A stretch of 7,449 bases of DNA from Capsulimonas sp. Lineage in GTDB: Bacteria > Armatimonadota > Armatimonadia > Armatimonadales > Capsulimonadaceae. This document shows positions 1 to 5,712 of this stretch, in pieces. Made by a program: the position numbers and the translations under genes. The number at the start of each line of letters is the position of its first letter. The stretch's first letter is position 1. The notes below the pieces were generated by a model. It was given only the letters and a program-made list of their open reading frames with translations. It was not told the origin of the DNA and made no database searches. The stretch covers positions 1 to 7,449 of the forward strand of contig JAOQAA010000076.1 in the NCBI GenBank assembly GCA_025963815.1, given 5' to 3'.

Positions 1-73
1 CTTATTTTACCTGCCAAAGACGCCACTCGGTTCCTTGCTTTATTCCTGGGAAATAAGTCCTCTAAAGAAAACA

Positions 74-102
74 TTCAAACAATCTGCGAAATGTGGTAAT
101 AT
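74..102 (+). promoter_or_regulatory. Possible promoter of the ArsR-PhoU pair, nearly leaderless
   Basis: A weak sigma70-like pair is visible: TTCAAA at 74-79 (4 of 6 matches), a 17-base spacer and TAATAT at 97-102 (4 of 6). TATAAA at 100-105 (5 of 6) is an alternative -10 box but lacks a well-spaced -35. Either would start transcription at about 109-113, on top of the ATG at 112, and no Shine-Dalgarno sequence precedes that ATG, so the mRNA may be leaderless. ACATT at 71-75 and AATGT at 90-94 form a small inverted repeat over the promoter that could be an autoregulatory ArsR site. This is inference from short matches. Confidence 0.35.
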
Positions 103-111
103 AAATGTAGA

Positions 112-537
112 ATGGCAAAAAAAGAAAAACCTGGAGAGTCGGCAAAAGAGCTGGCGCTGATGTTCAAGACGCTGGGAGACCCAACTCGCGTTCGGATTTT
201 CCGGTATCTGCGTAACCGTTGCTGGCCCGTCACCGTGGAAGACGGCGAAGATAAGTGGATGGCCGCCGGTCCGACGGTGGGGGATGTTTGCCGAGCCGTG
301 AGCGGTTCGAAAAAGATCACCGCCAAGGTCTCGCATCATCTTAAAGAGATGCGGCTTGCAGGCCTGATTGCGATCAACCGACAGGGGAAGACGATGGTCT
401 GCGGCGTCTCGCAAAAGTCGATCGACGCGCTGTCCGGATTTCTCGCCAGCACCGACGCCGCGCCGCTGACGGACGATGCGTCCGGTGAGGACGTTCTGGA
501 GATCGAGGACATTCTGGAGATTGTGGAGGCGGTATGA
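112..537 (+). CDS. ArsR-family winged-helix transcriptional regulator
   Basis: A 141-residue DNA-binding regulator. Residues 21-26 read LGDPTR, the hallmark of the first helices of ArsR-family proteins (LGDPTRxxIL). The recognition region follows at about 55-85, with VSHHLKEMRLAGLI at 73-86 and a wing ending near 98. The metal-binding ELCVCDL motif of classical ArsR/SmtB sensors is absent; the only cysteines seen are at 37, 60 and 97, so metal sensing is not supported. The C-terminal 25 residues or so are strongly acidic, with a short repeated pattern (VLEIED, ILEIVE), and may serve dimerisation or partner binding. Its stop codon overlaps the start of the PhoU gene (ATGA at 534-537), implying translational coupling and a shared role. 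No Shine-Dalgarno precedes ATG 112. It probably controls its own operon and possibly phosphate genes outside the window; the ligand is unknown. Confidence 0.85.
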   Translation: MAKKEKPGESAKELALMFKTLGDPTRVRIFRYLRNRCWPVTVEDGEDKWMAAGPTVGDVCRAVSGSKKITAKVSHHLKEMRLAGLIAINRQGKTMVCGVSQKSIDALSGFLASTDAAPLTDDASGEDVLEIEDILEIVEAV

Positions 538-1238
538 GTATGGGAATCACAAGGGAAGGATTGGGACGCGGGCCGATGACACGCAAGCACTACTGTGAGG
601 AATTGAAGATGCTGTCGGACTCGCTGACCCAGATGGCGACGAGCGTTGAGACGATGCTCATCCTGGCGACTCAGTCGCTGGAGCTCGGCAGTACGGAAAT
701 GGCGGAGATCTTGCTTCGCGGTTCAGAGTCCGTAGATGTCTGCGAGATTGAAATCGAAAAGCACTGTCTGGAGATCATCGCCTTGCAGCAGCCGGTGGGA
801 CGCGATCTGCGCCTCATCAGCGGCTCGGTGGCGATCGCTATGGACTTGCAGCGGATCGGCGAGCACGCGCGTAAGATCGCCCGCATTACCTGTGAGCTGC
901 CCACCGGCGGTCGCGGCCAGACGCCCAATGAACTGCGCAGCATGACCGACGCCGTACGGAGCATGGTGCATTCCGTCGTCTCCATTCTGGAGACCCAAGC
1001 GCTGGACGGCGCATCCGGCGTGACCCTGGCCGGTCTGGAGGCGGAGGACGCTCTTGCGGACCTGCGGACATCCGCGCACGCCGCGATGGCGCGCGGATCG
1101 GCGGAAAGCGTCACCGCGTCGTACCTATTGTCCGCCGCCCATCATCTCACCGAAAGCGCCGGCCTCGCGGTCGATATCACCGAGCGTCTTTCCTACGCCA
1201 TGACCGGCCGCTCGCCGCGTGCGCTGCCAGCCATATAG
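534..1238 (+). CDS. phoU: PhoU-type phosphate signalling protein
   Basis: PhoU proteins are cytoplasmic all-helical adaptors that restrain the Pst phosphate transporter and the PhoR/PhoB two-component system when phosphate is plentiful. The first half carries the classic signature: EIEIEKHCLEIIALQQPVGR, then DLRLI, then DLQRIGEHARKIA. The second three-helix repeat ends in a YLLSAAHHL...DITERLSYAMTG pattern, the usual PhoU C-terminus. In that repeat the canonical LERIxDxA segment reads LTESAGLA, so the acidic metal ligand is lost and the second metal cluster may be incomplete. ATG 534 gives 234 residues. GGAGG at 525-529 serves ATG 534 or the in-frame ATG 540. A third start at 576 (MTRKHYCEEL) matches the usual PhoU N-terminus and gives 220 residues. 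The upstream partner is ArsR-like; no pst genes are in view. The family call is firm, the start less so. Confidence 0.85.
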   Translation: MSMGITREGLGRGPMTRKHYCEELKMLSDSLTQMATSVETMLILATQSLELGSTEMAEILLRGSESVDVCEIEIEKHCLEIIALQQPVGRDLRLISGSVAIAMDLQRIGEHARKIARITCELPTGGRGQTPNELRSMTDAVRSMVHSVVSILETQALDGASGVTLAGLEAEDALADLRTSAHAAMARGSAESVTASYLLSAAHHLTESAGLAVDITERLSYAMTGRSPRALPAI

Positions 1239-1267
1239 CGTGTCGTCCCTGTTTGCATATGGCTGGC
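1226..1267. terminator. Hairpin at the end of phoU, possible terminator
   Basis: GCCAGCCATAT at 1226-1236 and ATATGGCTGGC at 1257-1267 form a perfect 11-bp inverted repeat with a 20-base loop. The left arm contains most of the phoU stop codon (TAG, 1236-1238). The site lies between two convergent genes, so it may end transcription from either side. No T-tract follows on either strand, so a classical intrinsic terminator is not proven. Confidence 0.45.
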
Positions 1268-1280
1268 GTTGTCAAACGCC
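1265..1280. terminator. Short hairpin over the SRPBCC gene stop codon
   Basis: GGCGTT at 1265-1270 and AACGCC at 1275-1280 form a perfect 6-bp stem with a 4-base loop (GTCA). On the minus strand it spans the end of the SRPBCC gene, whose TGA stop is at 1274-1272. It shares bases 1265-1267 with the 11-bp hairpin next to it, so the two cannot form fully at once. No T-tract follows. Confidence 0.35.
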
Positions 1281-1706
1281 GGCCGCTTGCATTTGCTTTC
1301 GCGCATAGCCGATCATCGCCTCAATCTGCCCATGCGCGCCGGCGATTTGGTTCTCTCCCACGATCTTTCGCCAGAAAAAGCCAAGTATTCCCCAGATCTC
1401 GATCGTGAACCGAACGGTCGTCCCGCCCTCCGAAGGAAAAAGCTCATGGATCGTGCGCATCTTCGCCAGGGGCAGATGCGCGATATCCGCCAGCAAATTC
1501 GGGCTTTGAATTTGCTCCACGGACATCCGCACATTCGGCCCGCCCTTGGGCTTCAGCACGAAACACCGCCCGGCTTTGATGTCGCCCTCAATTCGAACCC
1601 ACTCGATCTCTTCGTCCCATTGTGTCCAGCCGCCGATGTCCGAGATGACTTTGAATAGAACTTCGGCTGAAACGTTCGTCGTTGTTTCGTAATGCGATCG
1701 CCACAT
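1272..1706 (-). CDS. SRPBCC (START-like) family protein
   Basis: A 144-residue small-ligand-binding protein of the SRPBCC/polyketide cyclase superfamily, a helix-grip fold that holds lipids, hormones or other hydrophobic compounds in a deep pocket. The N-terminus (YETTTNVSAEVLFKVISDIG, then the W-rich start of the next strand) is typical of the first strand and helix. The middle beta strands are rich in alternating hydrophobic residues (MSVEQIQSPNLL, TTVRFTIEIWG), and a long C-terminal helix (residues about 117-141) closes the pocket. There is no signal peptide or catalytic motif, so the ligand and activity cannot be read off. The start is supported by AGGAG at 1714-1718 (minus strand), 7 bases upstream. 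It is the last gene of a three-gene minus-strand operon, only 18 bases after the MarR gene, so it is probably controlled by that repressor. Confidence 0.8.
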   Translation of the reverse strand: MWRSHYETTTNVSAEVLFKVISDIGGWTQWDEEIEWVRIEGDIKAGRCFVLKPKGGPNVRMSVEQIQSPNLLADIAHLPLAKMRTIHELFPSEGGTTVRFTIEIWGILGFFWRKIVGENQIAGAHGQIEAMIGYARKQMQAAGV

Positions 1707-1724
1707 AAGATTGCTCCTGAGATT

Positions 1725-2183
1725 TTATTCTTTGTTGGATACGATCAGCGCGAGCAGTGATGCGTTGAACTGTCCGCGTCCCGCGCCAAGCGCATGAAAA
1801 TAATCGGCGTCGGCTCGCTCCACATCGGGGATCGCCTTGCGCGTTGTTTCTTTTCCGGCTTCGGTTAGGCTCAGAACCTTCGCGCGGGTGTCGGTGGGGT
1901 GGGGATGACGTTCGATGAGACCACGCGCCTCCATCGCGCGCAGCACCTGCGACACCATCATCATATCGAGCTTCGTATTCCGCGCCAGCATCGTCTGCGT
2001 GATCCATTCTTCCTGCCCGGATAACCAGAGCAGGCTTGCGAGCAGCGCGTACTGCACTTGCGTCAGACCATGCGGCCGCAGCGCCGCCGCGACGGCGCGC
2101 TGCCAGATTGCCGTGACCTGCCAGAGCAGAAAGCCCGTACTGTCGTCGGCGTCTTCGAATGAAAATGGCGCTCTTTCACTCAT
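1725..2183 (-). CDS. MarR-family transcriptional regulator
   Basis: A 152-residue dimeric winged-helix repressor. The core runs from [15 protein letters not shown] (40-54) through the helix-turn-helix ([19 protein letters not shown], 61-79) and the following helix ([12 protein letters not shown], 81-92). The wing carries the diagnostic [13 protein letters not shown] (98-110), matching DxRxxxxxLTxxG. There is no cysteine at all, so this is not a thiol-based OhrR-type peroxide sensor; a small-molecule ligand is more likely. I chose ATG 2183: GGAGGT (2192-2197, minus strand) lies 8 bases upstream. An in-frame ATG at 2228 would lie deeper inside the EVE gene and lacks this support. The gene overlaps the end of the EVE gene by 8 bases and is followed at 18 bases by the SRPBCC gene. 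The palindrome at 2651-2664 is its likely operator, which would make the operon autoregulated. Confidence 0.88.
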   Translation of the reverse strand: MSERAPFSFEDADDSTGFLLWQVTAIWQRAVAAALRPHGLTQVQYALLASLLWLSGQEEWITQTMLARNTKLDMMMVSQVLRAMEARGLIERHPHPTDTRAKVLSLTEAGKETTRKAIPDVERADADYFHALGAGRGQFNASLLALIVSNKE

Positions 2184-2607
2184 CGATATCCACCTCCATC
2201 GCCTGGGCGATCCGTTCAAAATCTTCATGAGTCATTTCCAGACGCCCTGCTCGGAACGCATAGCCCCAGCGTTTGACGTCGTGAATGAATGAGAGCTGTG
2301 AAAGCAATGGCTGGATCGGCGCGGCTTTGCTGGTCTTGTAGGCAATGTCCCGGCGAAACGGGACGAAGTCCGGGCTCATGGCGAACTCGTAAGTCTCTTC
2401 TCCAACGACTTGGCCGATGGCGGTGAACGCCTGCAGCGGCGCGCCGTCGGGCATATCCGTTTTTGGTGAGTAATACACCAGCCAGTCGCCAACGCTCATT
2501 TGCCGCAGCGGCGCGGCCTTTCCGTGGCAGAGCTGAGCGAAACCACCCTCAACGCCGCGCTCCACATGAGACCGTGAAACCACTCCAATCCAATATCGCG
2601 CGCTCAT
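2176..2607 (-). CDS. EVE-domain protein (PUA-like, UPF0310 type)
   Basis: A 143-residue single-domain EVE protein. EVE belongs to the PUA/YTH-like superfamily, and known members bind modified bases in nucleic acids. Visible signatures are [20 protein letters not shown] (residues 5-24), [13 protein letters not shown] (25-37), GDWLVYYSP (40-48), AFTAIGQV (60-67) and a C-terminal [17 protein letters not shown] helix. The aromatic residues W42, Y45, Y46 and W114 could help form the base pocket. ATG 2607 is chosen because GGAGG (2614-2618, minus strand) sits 6 bases upstream and because the protein then begins MSARYWIGV, as the family usually does. The longer ORF from 2628 would start within a few bases of the predicted transcript start. 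It leads the EVE-MarR-SRPBCC operon. Some EVE genes sit in restriction or toxin-antitoxin loci; nothing like that is visible here, so the role is open. Confidence 0.87.
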   Translation of the reverse strand: MSARYWIGVVSRSHVERGVEGGFAQLCHGKAAPLRQMSVGDWLVYYSPKTDMPDGAPLQAFTAIGQVVGEETYEFAMSPDFVPFRRDIAYKTSKAAPIQPLLSQLSFIHDVKRWGYAFRAGRLEMTHEDFERIAQAMEVDIDE

Positions 2608-2645
2608 AATCATCCTCCGCAATGCCATTTAAATACTATGTGTGT

Positions 2646-2674
2646 ATTATATATGCATGCATATTATTTGTCAA
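2646..2674 (-). promoter_or_regulatory. Consensus sigma70 promoter of the EVE-MarR-SRPBCC operon
   Basis: On the minus strand TTGACA (2674-2669) and TATAAT (2651-2646) are both perfect matches, separated by exactly 17 bases. Transcription would begin near 2639, giving a leader of about 32 bases that includes the GGAGG site of the EVE gene. Such a perfect promoter is expected to be strong unless repressed, which fits the operator-like palindrome in its spacer. Confidence 0.85.
2651..2664. promoter_or_regulatory. Candidate MarR operator palindrome
   Basis: ATATGCATGCATAT is a perfect 14-bp palindrome. It lies inside the -35/-10 spacer of the minus-strand promoter, touching the -10 box by one base, and covers the -35 region expected for the divergent HAD gene. 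MarR dimers usually bind AT-rich palindromes of this size in promoters next to their own gene. Binding by this particular MarR is inference. Confidence 0.65.
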
Positions 2675-2679
2675 TAGGG

Positions 2680-2685
2680 TATGAT
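2680..2685 (+). promoter_or_regulatory. Possible -10 box for the HAD phosphatase gene
   Basis: TATGAT (5 of 6 matches to TATAAT) lies 25 bases before the HAD start codon. No good -35 is found 16-18 bases upstream; that position falls in the palindrome at 2651-2664. The promoter may be weak or share control with the divergent operon. Confidence 0.35.
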
Positions 2686-2709
2686 CGTTTTAAGATTAGG
2701 AGTAAGCCC

Positions 2710-3378
2710 ATGACCACCATCGCCTCCGTGCGCGGCGTCATCTTCGACCTCGACGGAACGCTCGCCGATACCTTCCCCGTGATCTTCGCCGCCTTTCGTC
2801 ACGCCTTCGCGATCTACGCCGACCGTCATCTCTCGGATCATGAGATCGAGGCGATGTTCGGCCCCAACGAAGAGGGCTGTATCCGCAAGGCGCTGCCCAG
2901 CAACTGGGAGCCATGCCTCGCCGAGTATCTCAAAGAATACGAGCGTGTCCACGACCTTTGCCCCGGGCCGTTCCCCGGGGTGATCGAAATGCTGGACTGG
3001 CTGAAATCTCGGGACGTTCCCGTGGCGATCGTCACTGGCAAAGGCGCTCAGAGCGCGGCGATTTCCCTGCGGCGTCTGGGGCTCAGCGGCCACTTTACGA
3101 TTGTCAAATCAGGATCGCCCGAAGGCTCGATCAAGCCGCAGGCCATTCGTGAGGTGCTGGAAGAGTGGGGGATGCCGCCGGCCGACGTCGTGTACGTAGG
3201 CGACGCTCCGTCGGACGTCACGGCGGCGCGGGAAGTCGGGGTGCGAGTGCTCGGCGCCGCATGGGCGAACTCGTCCGACGCCGCGAAGATTGAGGCGATG
3301 GCGCCGGACGCGCTGCTGAGGAGTATTGATGAACTTCGGGCGTGGCTGGCGGGGGCGGGCGTCTCCCCCGCGCTTTGA
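2710..3378 (+). CDS. HAD-superfamily phosphatase, phosphoglycolate phosphatase type
   Basis: A 222-residue cytoplasmic haloacid-dehalogenase-type hydrolase, probably acting on a small phosphorylated metabolite. All four HAD motifs are present: motif I FDLDGTLADT with nucleophile D13 and acid/base D15; motif II VTGK with T109; motif III K142 in SIKPQ; motif IV VGDAPSD with D165 and D169. A helical C1 cap lies between motifs I and II (about residues 20-90). Size and motif order match Gph/PpaX-type enzymes (phosphoglycolate phosphatase, pyrophosphatase), but family membership alone does not fix the substrate. The start is ATG 2710, with AGGAG at 2698-2702, 7 bases away; an in-frame ATG at 2638 would run through the promoter region and lacks a ribosome site. 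It is divergent from the EVE operon and may share its control region. It ends convergent to the dehydrogenases. Confidence 0.88.
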   Translation: MTTIASVRGVIFDLDGTLADTFPVIFAAFRHAFAIYADRHLSDHEIEAMFGPNEEGCIRKALPSNWEPCLAEYLKEYERVHDLCPGPFPGVIEMLDWLKSRDVPVAIVTGKGAQSAAISLRRLGLSGHFTIVKSGSPEGSIKPQAIREVLEEWGMPPADVVYVGDAPSDVTAAREVGVRVLGAAWANSSDAAKIEAMAPDALLRSIDELRAWLAGAGVSPAL

Positions 3379-3386
3379 GCGACCCT

Positions 3387-3419
3387 CCTGGGCGTCCCCT
3401 GGGACTTCGTCCGCCCAGG
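3387..3419. terminator. Nested palindrome after the HAD gene
   Basis: CCTGGGCG at 3387-3394 pairs perfectly with CGCCCAGG at 3412-3419. Inside the loop, GTCCC at 3394-3398 and GGGAC at 3401-3405 form a second, competing palindrome. The outer stem starts nine bases after the HAD stop codon and could end transcription, but no T-tract follows on either strand. Confidence 0.4.
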
Positions 3420-3458
3420 GCTACCTCATTAAAACCGTCAATATCATCATCGCACCGG

Positions 3459-3570
3459 CCATAAATGACCGGCCTGTGCCTGCAAGGACGGTAAACCGCC
3501 CTGACTAACGAACGCAGGGTTTCCTCAGCTCCGTTCAGGGGGCTTGCCATCTCAGGCCGGTCACTTATGG
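3459..3570. repeat. Long imperfect inverted repeat with in-register inner stems
   Basis: The outer arms 3459-3476 and 3553-3570 pair at 17 of 18 positions. After a 5-by-5 internal loop, GCAAG (3482-3486) pairs with CTTGC (3543-3547) in register. CCCTGA (3499-3504) then pairs with TCAGGG (3535-3540), and CGGT/ACCG (3489-3498) makes a small side hairpin. ACCGGCC is also directly repeated at 3454-3460 and 3468-3474, giving an alternative pairing partner. The right arm runs over the last codons and stop of the dehydrogenase gene. The gap of about 180 bases shows no coding gene. It may be a bidirectional terminator, a small mobile palindromic element or a structured RNA; I do not recognise a known family. 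Confidence 0.6.
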
Positions 3571-4580
3571 ACAGTCACCACGATCTTGCCGAGCTGCTGG
3601 TTCGATTCCAGATATTGATTCGCCTGAACGATCTCTTTCAGAGGGAATGTTGCCGCGATAACCGGCTTCAGAGCTTCTTCGGCAAGCGCCTTCACCACAA
3701 ATGCTACTCCTTTCCGATAGGCGGTCTCATTCCGGGCGAGCCCTAATCCCGCGTGTCCCGTAAAGTTGTAGATCATATACGTTCGCAGCAGGAAGTTTCG
3801 GAAGAACGCGCTGAACAGTGGGAATTCTGTTGGCGCATCGTCCAAAAATCCGTAAAGGATAATCTGACCACCCCAGGCAACGGATTCCGCAAGCAATGGG
3901 AGCGTGCCGCCGGCGATGGGGTCGTAAATCAGATCGGCCCCCTTACCTCCGGTCATCTCCTTCACGCGCTCCGGCAGATTCTCCTCTGCCGTGACAATGA
4001 CCTCATCCGCCCCTGCGTTTAAGATGGCCTGCCGCTTTGCCTGCGTTCGCGTCGTGGCGATTGCCCTGGCGCCCAGCAAGTGAGCCAACTCGATGGCGGC
4101 GACGCCCGTGCTGCTGGAGGCGGCGGTGATCAGGATGGTTTGGCCAGGCTGAACGTTCGCAAGCTCCACAAAGGCGAAGTAGGCGGTCAGATATTGCATA
4201 AAGGACGCGGCGGCTTCAATGGGCGAAATATTCTCCGGATACTTCACCAGGACTGAGGCGGGCACGATGGCCGCGTCGCCATGCGTTCCATATTGCGCCA
4301 TGCTCTGTCCCGGCGCCACTGCGACGCGATCACCGACGCGTACCTGGGTGACGCCCGGTCCGACACTCTCGACGATCCCCGCAGCCTCAATTCCGATTTT
4401 GGATGGGAATTCCGGCTGCTCCAGATACTGCCCGCTGCGAAAAAGAGCTTCCGCGCGATTCAGGCCGAACGCCTCCACTCGGATTCTGACTTCGCCGGAT
4501 TTTGGCTCCGCCGCAGCGACCTGCTCCAAATAGAGCACTTCGGGCCCGCCCAGTTGATTGAATTTGACGATGGTATCCAC
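3561..4580 (-). CDS. Zinc-independent medium-chain dehydrogenase (quinone reductase-like)
   Basis: A 339-residue cytoplasmic NAD(P)-dependent oxidoreductase of the MDR superfamily. The N-terminal GroES-like domain includes GLNRAE at 39-44 and the GIEAAGIVESVG turn at 63-74. The Rossmann domain begins with TILITAASSSTGVAAIELAH, where the cofactor loop is AASSSTG (153-159) instead of the GxGxxG of classical alcohol dehydrogenases. Asn 41 takes the place of the catalytic zinc cysteine and the structural-zinc cysteine cluster is missing, so databases may label it a zinc-dependent alcohol dehydrogenase although zinc chemistry is unlikely. Quinones, enones or similar compounds are plausible substrates, reduced with NAD(P)H. 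It starts with GTG at 4580; AAAGGA (4589-4594, minus strand) lies 8 bases upstream and no ATG is nearby. It follows the second dehydrogenase gene at 51 bases on the same strand, so co-transcription is likely. Confidence 0.85.
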   Translation of the reverse strand: MDTIVKFNQLGGPEVLYLEQVAAAEPKSGEVRIRVEAFGLNRAEALFRSGQYLEQPEFPSKIGIEAAGIVESVGPGVTQVRVGDRVAVAPGQSMAQYGTHGDAAIVPASVLVKYPENISPIEAAASFMQYLTAYFAFVELANVQPGQTILITAASSSTGVAAIELAHLLGARAIATTRTQAKRQAILNAGADEVIVTAEENLPERVKEMTGGKGADLIYDPIAGGTLPLLAESVAWGGQIILYGFLDDAPTEFPLFSAFFRNFLLRTYMIYNFTGHAGLGLARNETAYRKGVAFVVKALAEEALKPVIAATFPLKEIVQANQYLESNQQLGKIVVTVHK

Positions 4581-4631
4581 AAGTAATATCCTTTGTTTTT
4601 ATCCGTGAAGAACTGCGTATGAACGAGGCGC

Positions 4632-5645
4632 TTACGCCCGGATCACCACTTTCCCAAAGTGCTTGCCGCTCTCCAAATACTCCAGCGCGGCGCGCGCTTC
4701 CCCGAACTCAAACACGCGGTCGACGACCGGGCGCAGCTCGTGCAGGGCAAGTGTCTCGTTCATCTGCTCGAACATGCGGCGCGAGCCGACGCTGATCCCC
4801 CGAATGTTTAAGTTTTTGAGGAACAGCGGCATGAGCGGCGCGGCAAAGCTTTTGCCGGAGACGTAGCCGATGACGGGGATATAGCCGAGGCCGCGCGCGG
4901 CGTTGATCGAGCGCGCCAGCGTGTCTTCGCCGCCGATGTCGACGACGATTTCCGCGCCGAGCCCGTGGGTGAGCTGAATGACTTCTTCGTCCCAATCGGG
5001 GTTGGCGCGGTAGTTGATCCCGATGTCGGCGCCGAGTGCGGCGGCGCGGGCGAGCTTTTCGTCGGAACCGCTGGTGACGATCGTGCGCAGCCCGGCGAGC
5101 TTGGCGAATTGCAGCGCGAAGATCGAGACGCCGCCCGTGCCCTGAATTACGATTGTTTGACCGGGCTTGACGTTTCCCGCGACGAACAGCGCGTTCCATG
5201 CGGTTACTGCGGCGCAGGTCAGCGTCGCCGCCTCTTCATCCGTCAGATAGCCTGGGACTTGGACGAGGCCATAATCCGGAAACGAAACATACTCCGCGAA
5301 AACGCCGTCGATCGAGCCGCCAAGCGCGGATTGATGGACGCTGGCCTCAAACGCGCCGTCGATCCATTCCTGCATAAACGACCCCGTCACGCGGTCGCCG
5401 ACGGCGAGTCGAGTGACGCCGTCGCCGATCGCGACCACTTCGCCCACGCCATCTGATAGGGGGACGAGATGGCGAGGGCTCTGGCCAGCGCCGTACCGCC
5501 CATTCGCGATCTCCACATCCCGATAATTGAGCGAAAAGGCGCACATGCGCACGACCACTCGCCCCGGCGCGGCGGCCGGTTCGGGACGATCGATGAGCTT
5601 TAGCGCATCCAGTCCGTCTCCGTCGCCGATATAATAGGATTTCAT
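4632..5645 (-). CDS. NAD(P)-dependent medium-chain alcohol dehydrogenase-like protein
   Basis: A 337-residue MDR-superfamily oxidoreductase, related to but clearly different from its downstream neighbour. The GroES-like domain opens with MKSYYIGDGDGLDALKL and has SLNYRDVEIANGRYG near 38-52, again with Asn in place of the catalytic zinc cysteine. The Rossmann fold carries IVIQGTGGVSIFALQFAK, with GTGGVS at 169-174, and then TSGSDEK after the second strand. Neither zinc site looks complete. A conserved C-terminal pattern (ALEYLESGKHFGKVVIR) is standard for the family. I chose ATG 5645, where AAAGG lies 8 bases upstream and the family start (MKxY) fits; a GTG at 5654 would add three residues. 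The substrate is not predictable. The gene heads the dehydrogenase pair and sits 126 bases after the AraC gene, behind three palindromes and a TATACT box, so it likely has its own controlled promoter. Confidence 0.85.
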   Translation of the reverse strand: MKSYYIGDGDGLDALKLIDRPEPAAAPGRVVVRMCAFSLNYRDVEIANGRYGAGQSPRHLVPLSDGVGEVVAIGDGVTRLAVGDRVTGSFMQEWIDGAFEASVHQSALGGSIDGVFAEYVSFPDYGLVQVPGYLTDEEAATLTCAAVTAWNALFVAGNVKPGQTIVIQGTGGVSIFALQFAKLAGLRTIVTSGSDEKLARAAALGADIGINYRANPDWDEEVIQLTHGLGAEIVVDIGGEDTLARSINAARGLGYIPVIGYVSGKSFAAPLMPLFLKNLNIRGISVGSRRMFEQMNETLALHELRPVVDRVFEFGEARAALEYLESGKHFGKVVIRA

Positions 5646-5677
5646 CTCTTTCACCTTTCTCGTAACTCTTTATCCGA

Positions 5678-5690
5678 GCGCGTAACGCGC
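5678..5690. repeat. Palindrome before the dehydrogenase pair
   Basis: GCGCGT-A-ACGCGC is a perfect 13-base inverted repeat with a single central base. It lies about 33-45 bases upstream of ATG 5645, inside the predicted leader. With almost no loop it looks more like a protein site than a hairpin; no binding family is recognised. Confidence 0.4.
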
Positions 5691-5693
5691 ACG

Positions 5694-5712
5694 AAAACGG
5701 CGGCCGCCGTTT
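5694..5712 (-). terminator. GC-rich palindrome with T-run after araC, possible terminator
   Basis: AAACGGC-GGCC-GCCGTTT (5695-5712) is a perfect 18-bp palindrome. Read on the minus strand it forms a 7-bp stem with a GGCC loop followed by a run of four T, about 60 bases after the AraC stop codon. It could end the AraC transcript. It also falls within the predicted leader of the dehydrogenase operon, so it could act there as an attenuator instead. Confidence 0.45.

Noticed and set aside
1..57. CTTATTT (1-7) and AAATAAG (51-57) inverted repeat at the window edge
   Set aside because: Seven AT-rich bases with a 43-base loop can arise by chance, and the left context is missing.
40..414. Minus-strand ORF opposite the ArsR gene
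   Set aside because: The protein has no recognisable family pattern and lies antisense to a well-supported gene.
2184..2228. Longer MarR start at ATG 2228
   Set aside because: It adds an atypical basic stretch inside the EVE gene and has no good ribosome site, whereas ATG 2183 has GGAGGT at ideal spacing.
2638..2709. Longer HAD start at ATG 2638
   Set aside because: It would translate through the divergent promoter and palindrome; AGGAG before ATG 2710 and the family N-terminus favour the shorter form.
4965..5456. Plus-strand ORF (163 codons) inside the dehydrogenase gene
   Set aside because: No domain is recognisable and it is fully antisense to a gene with clear MDR motifs; GC-rich DNA gives such long shadows.
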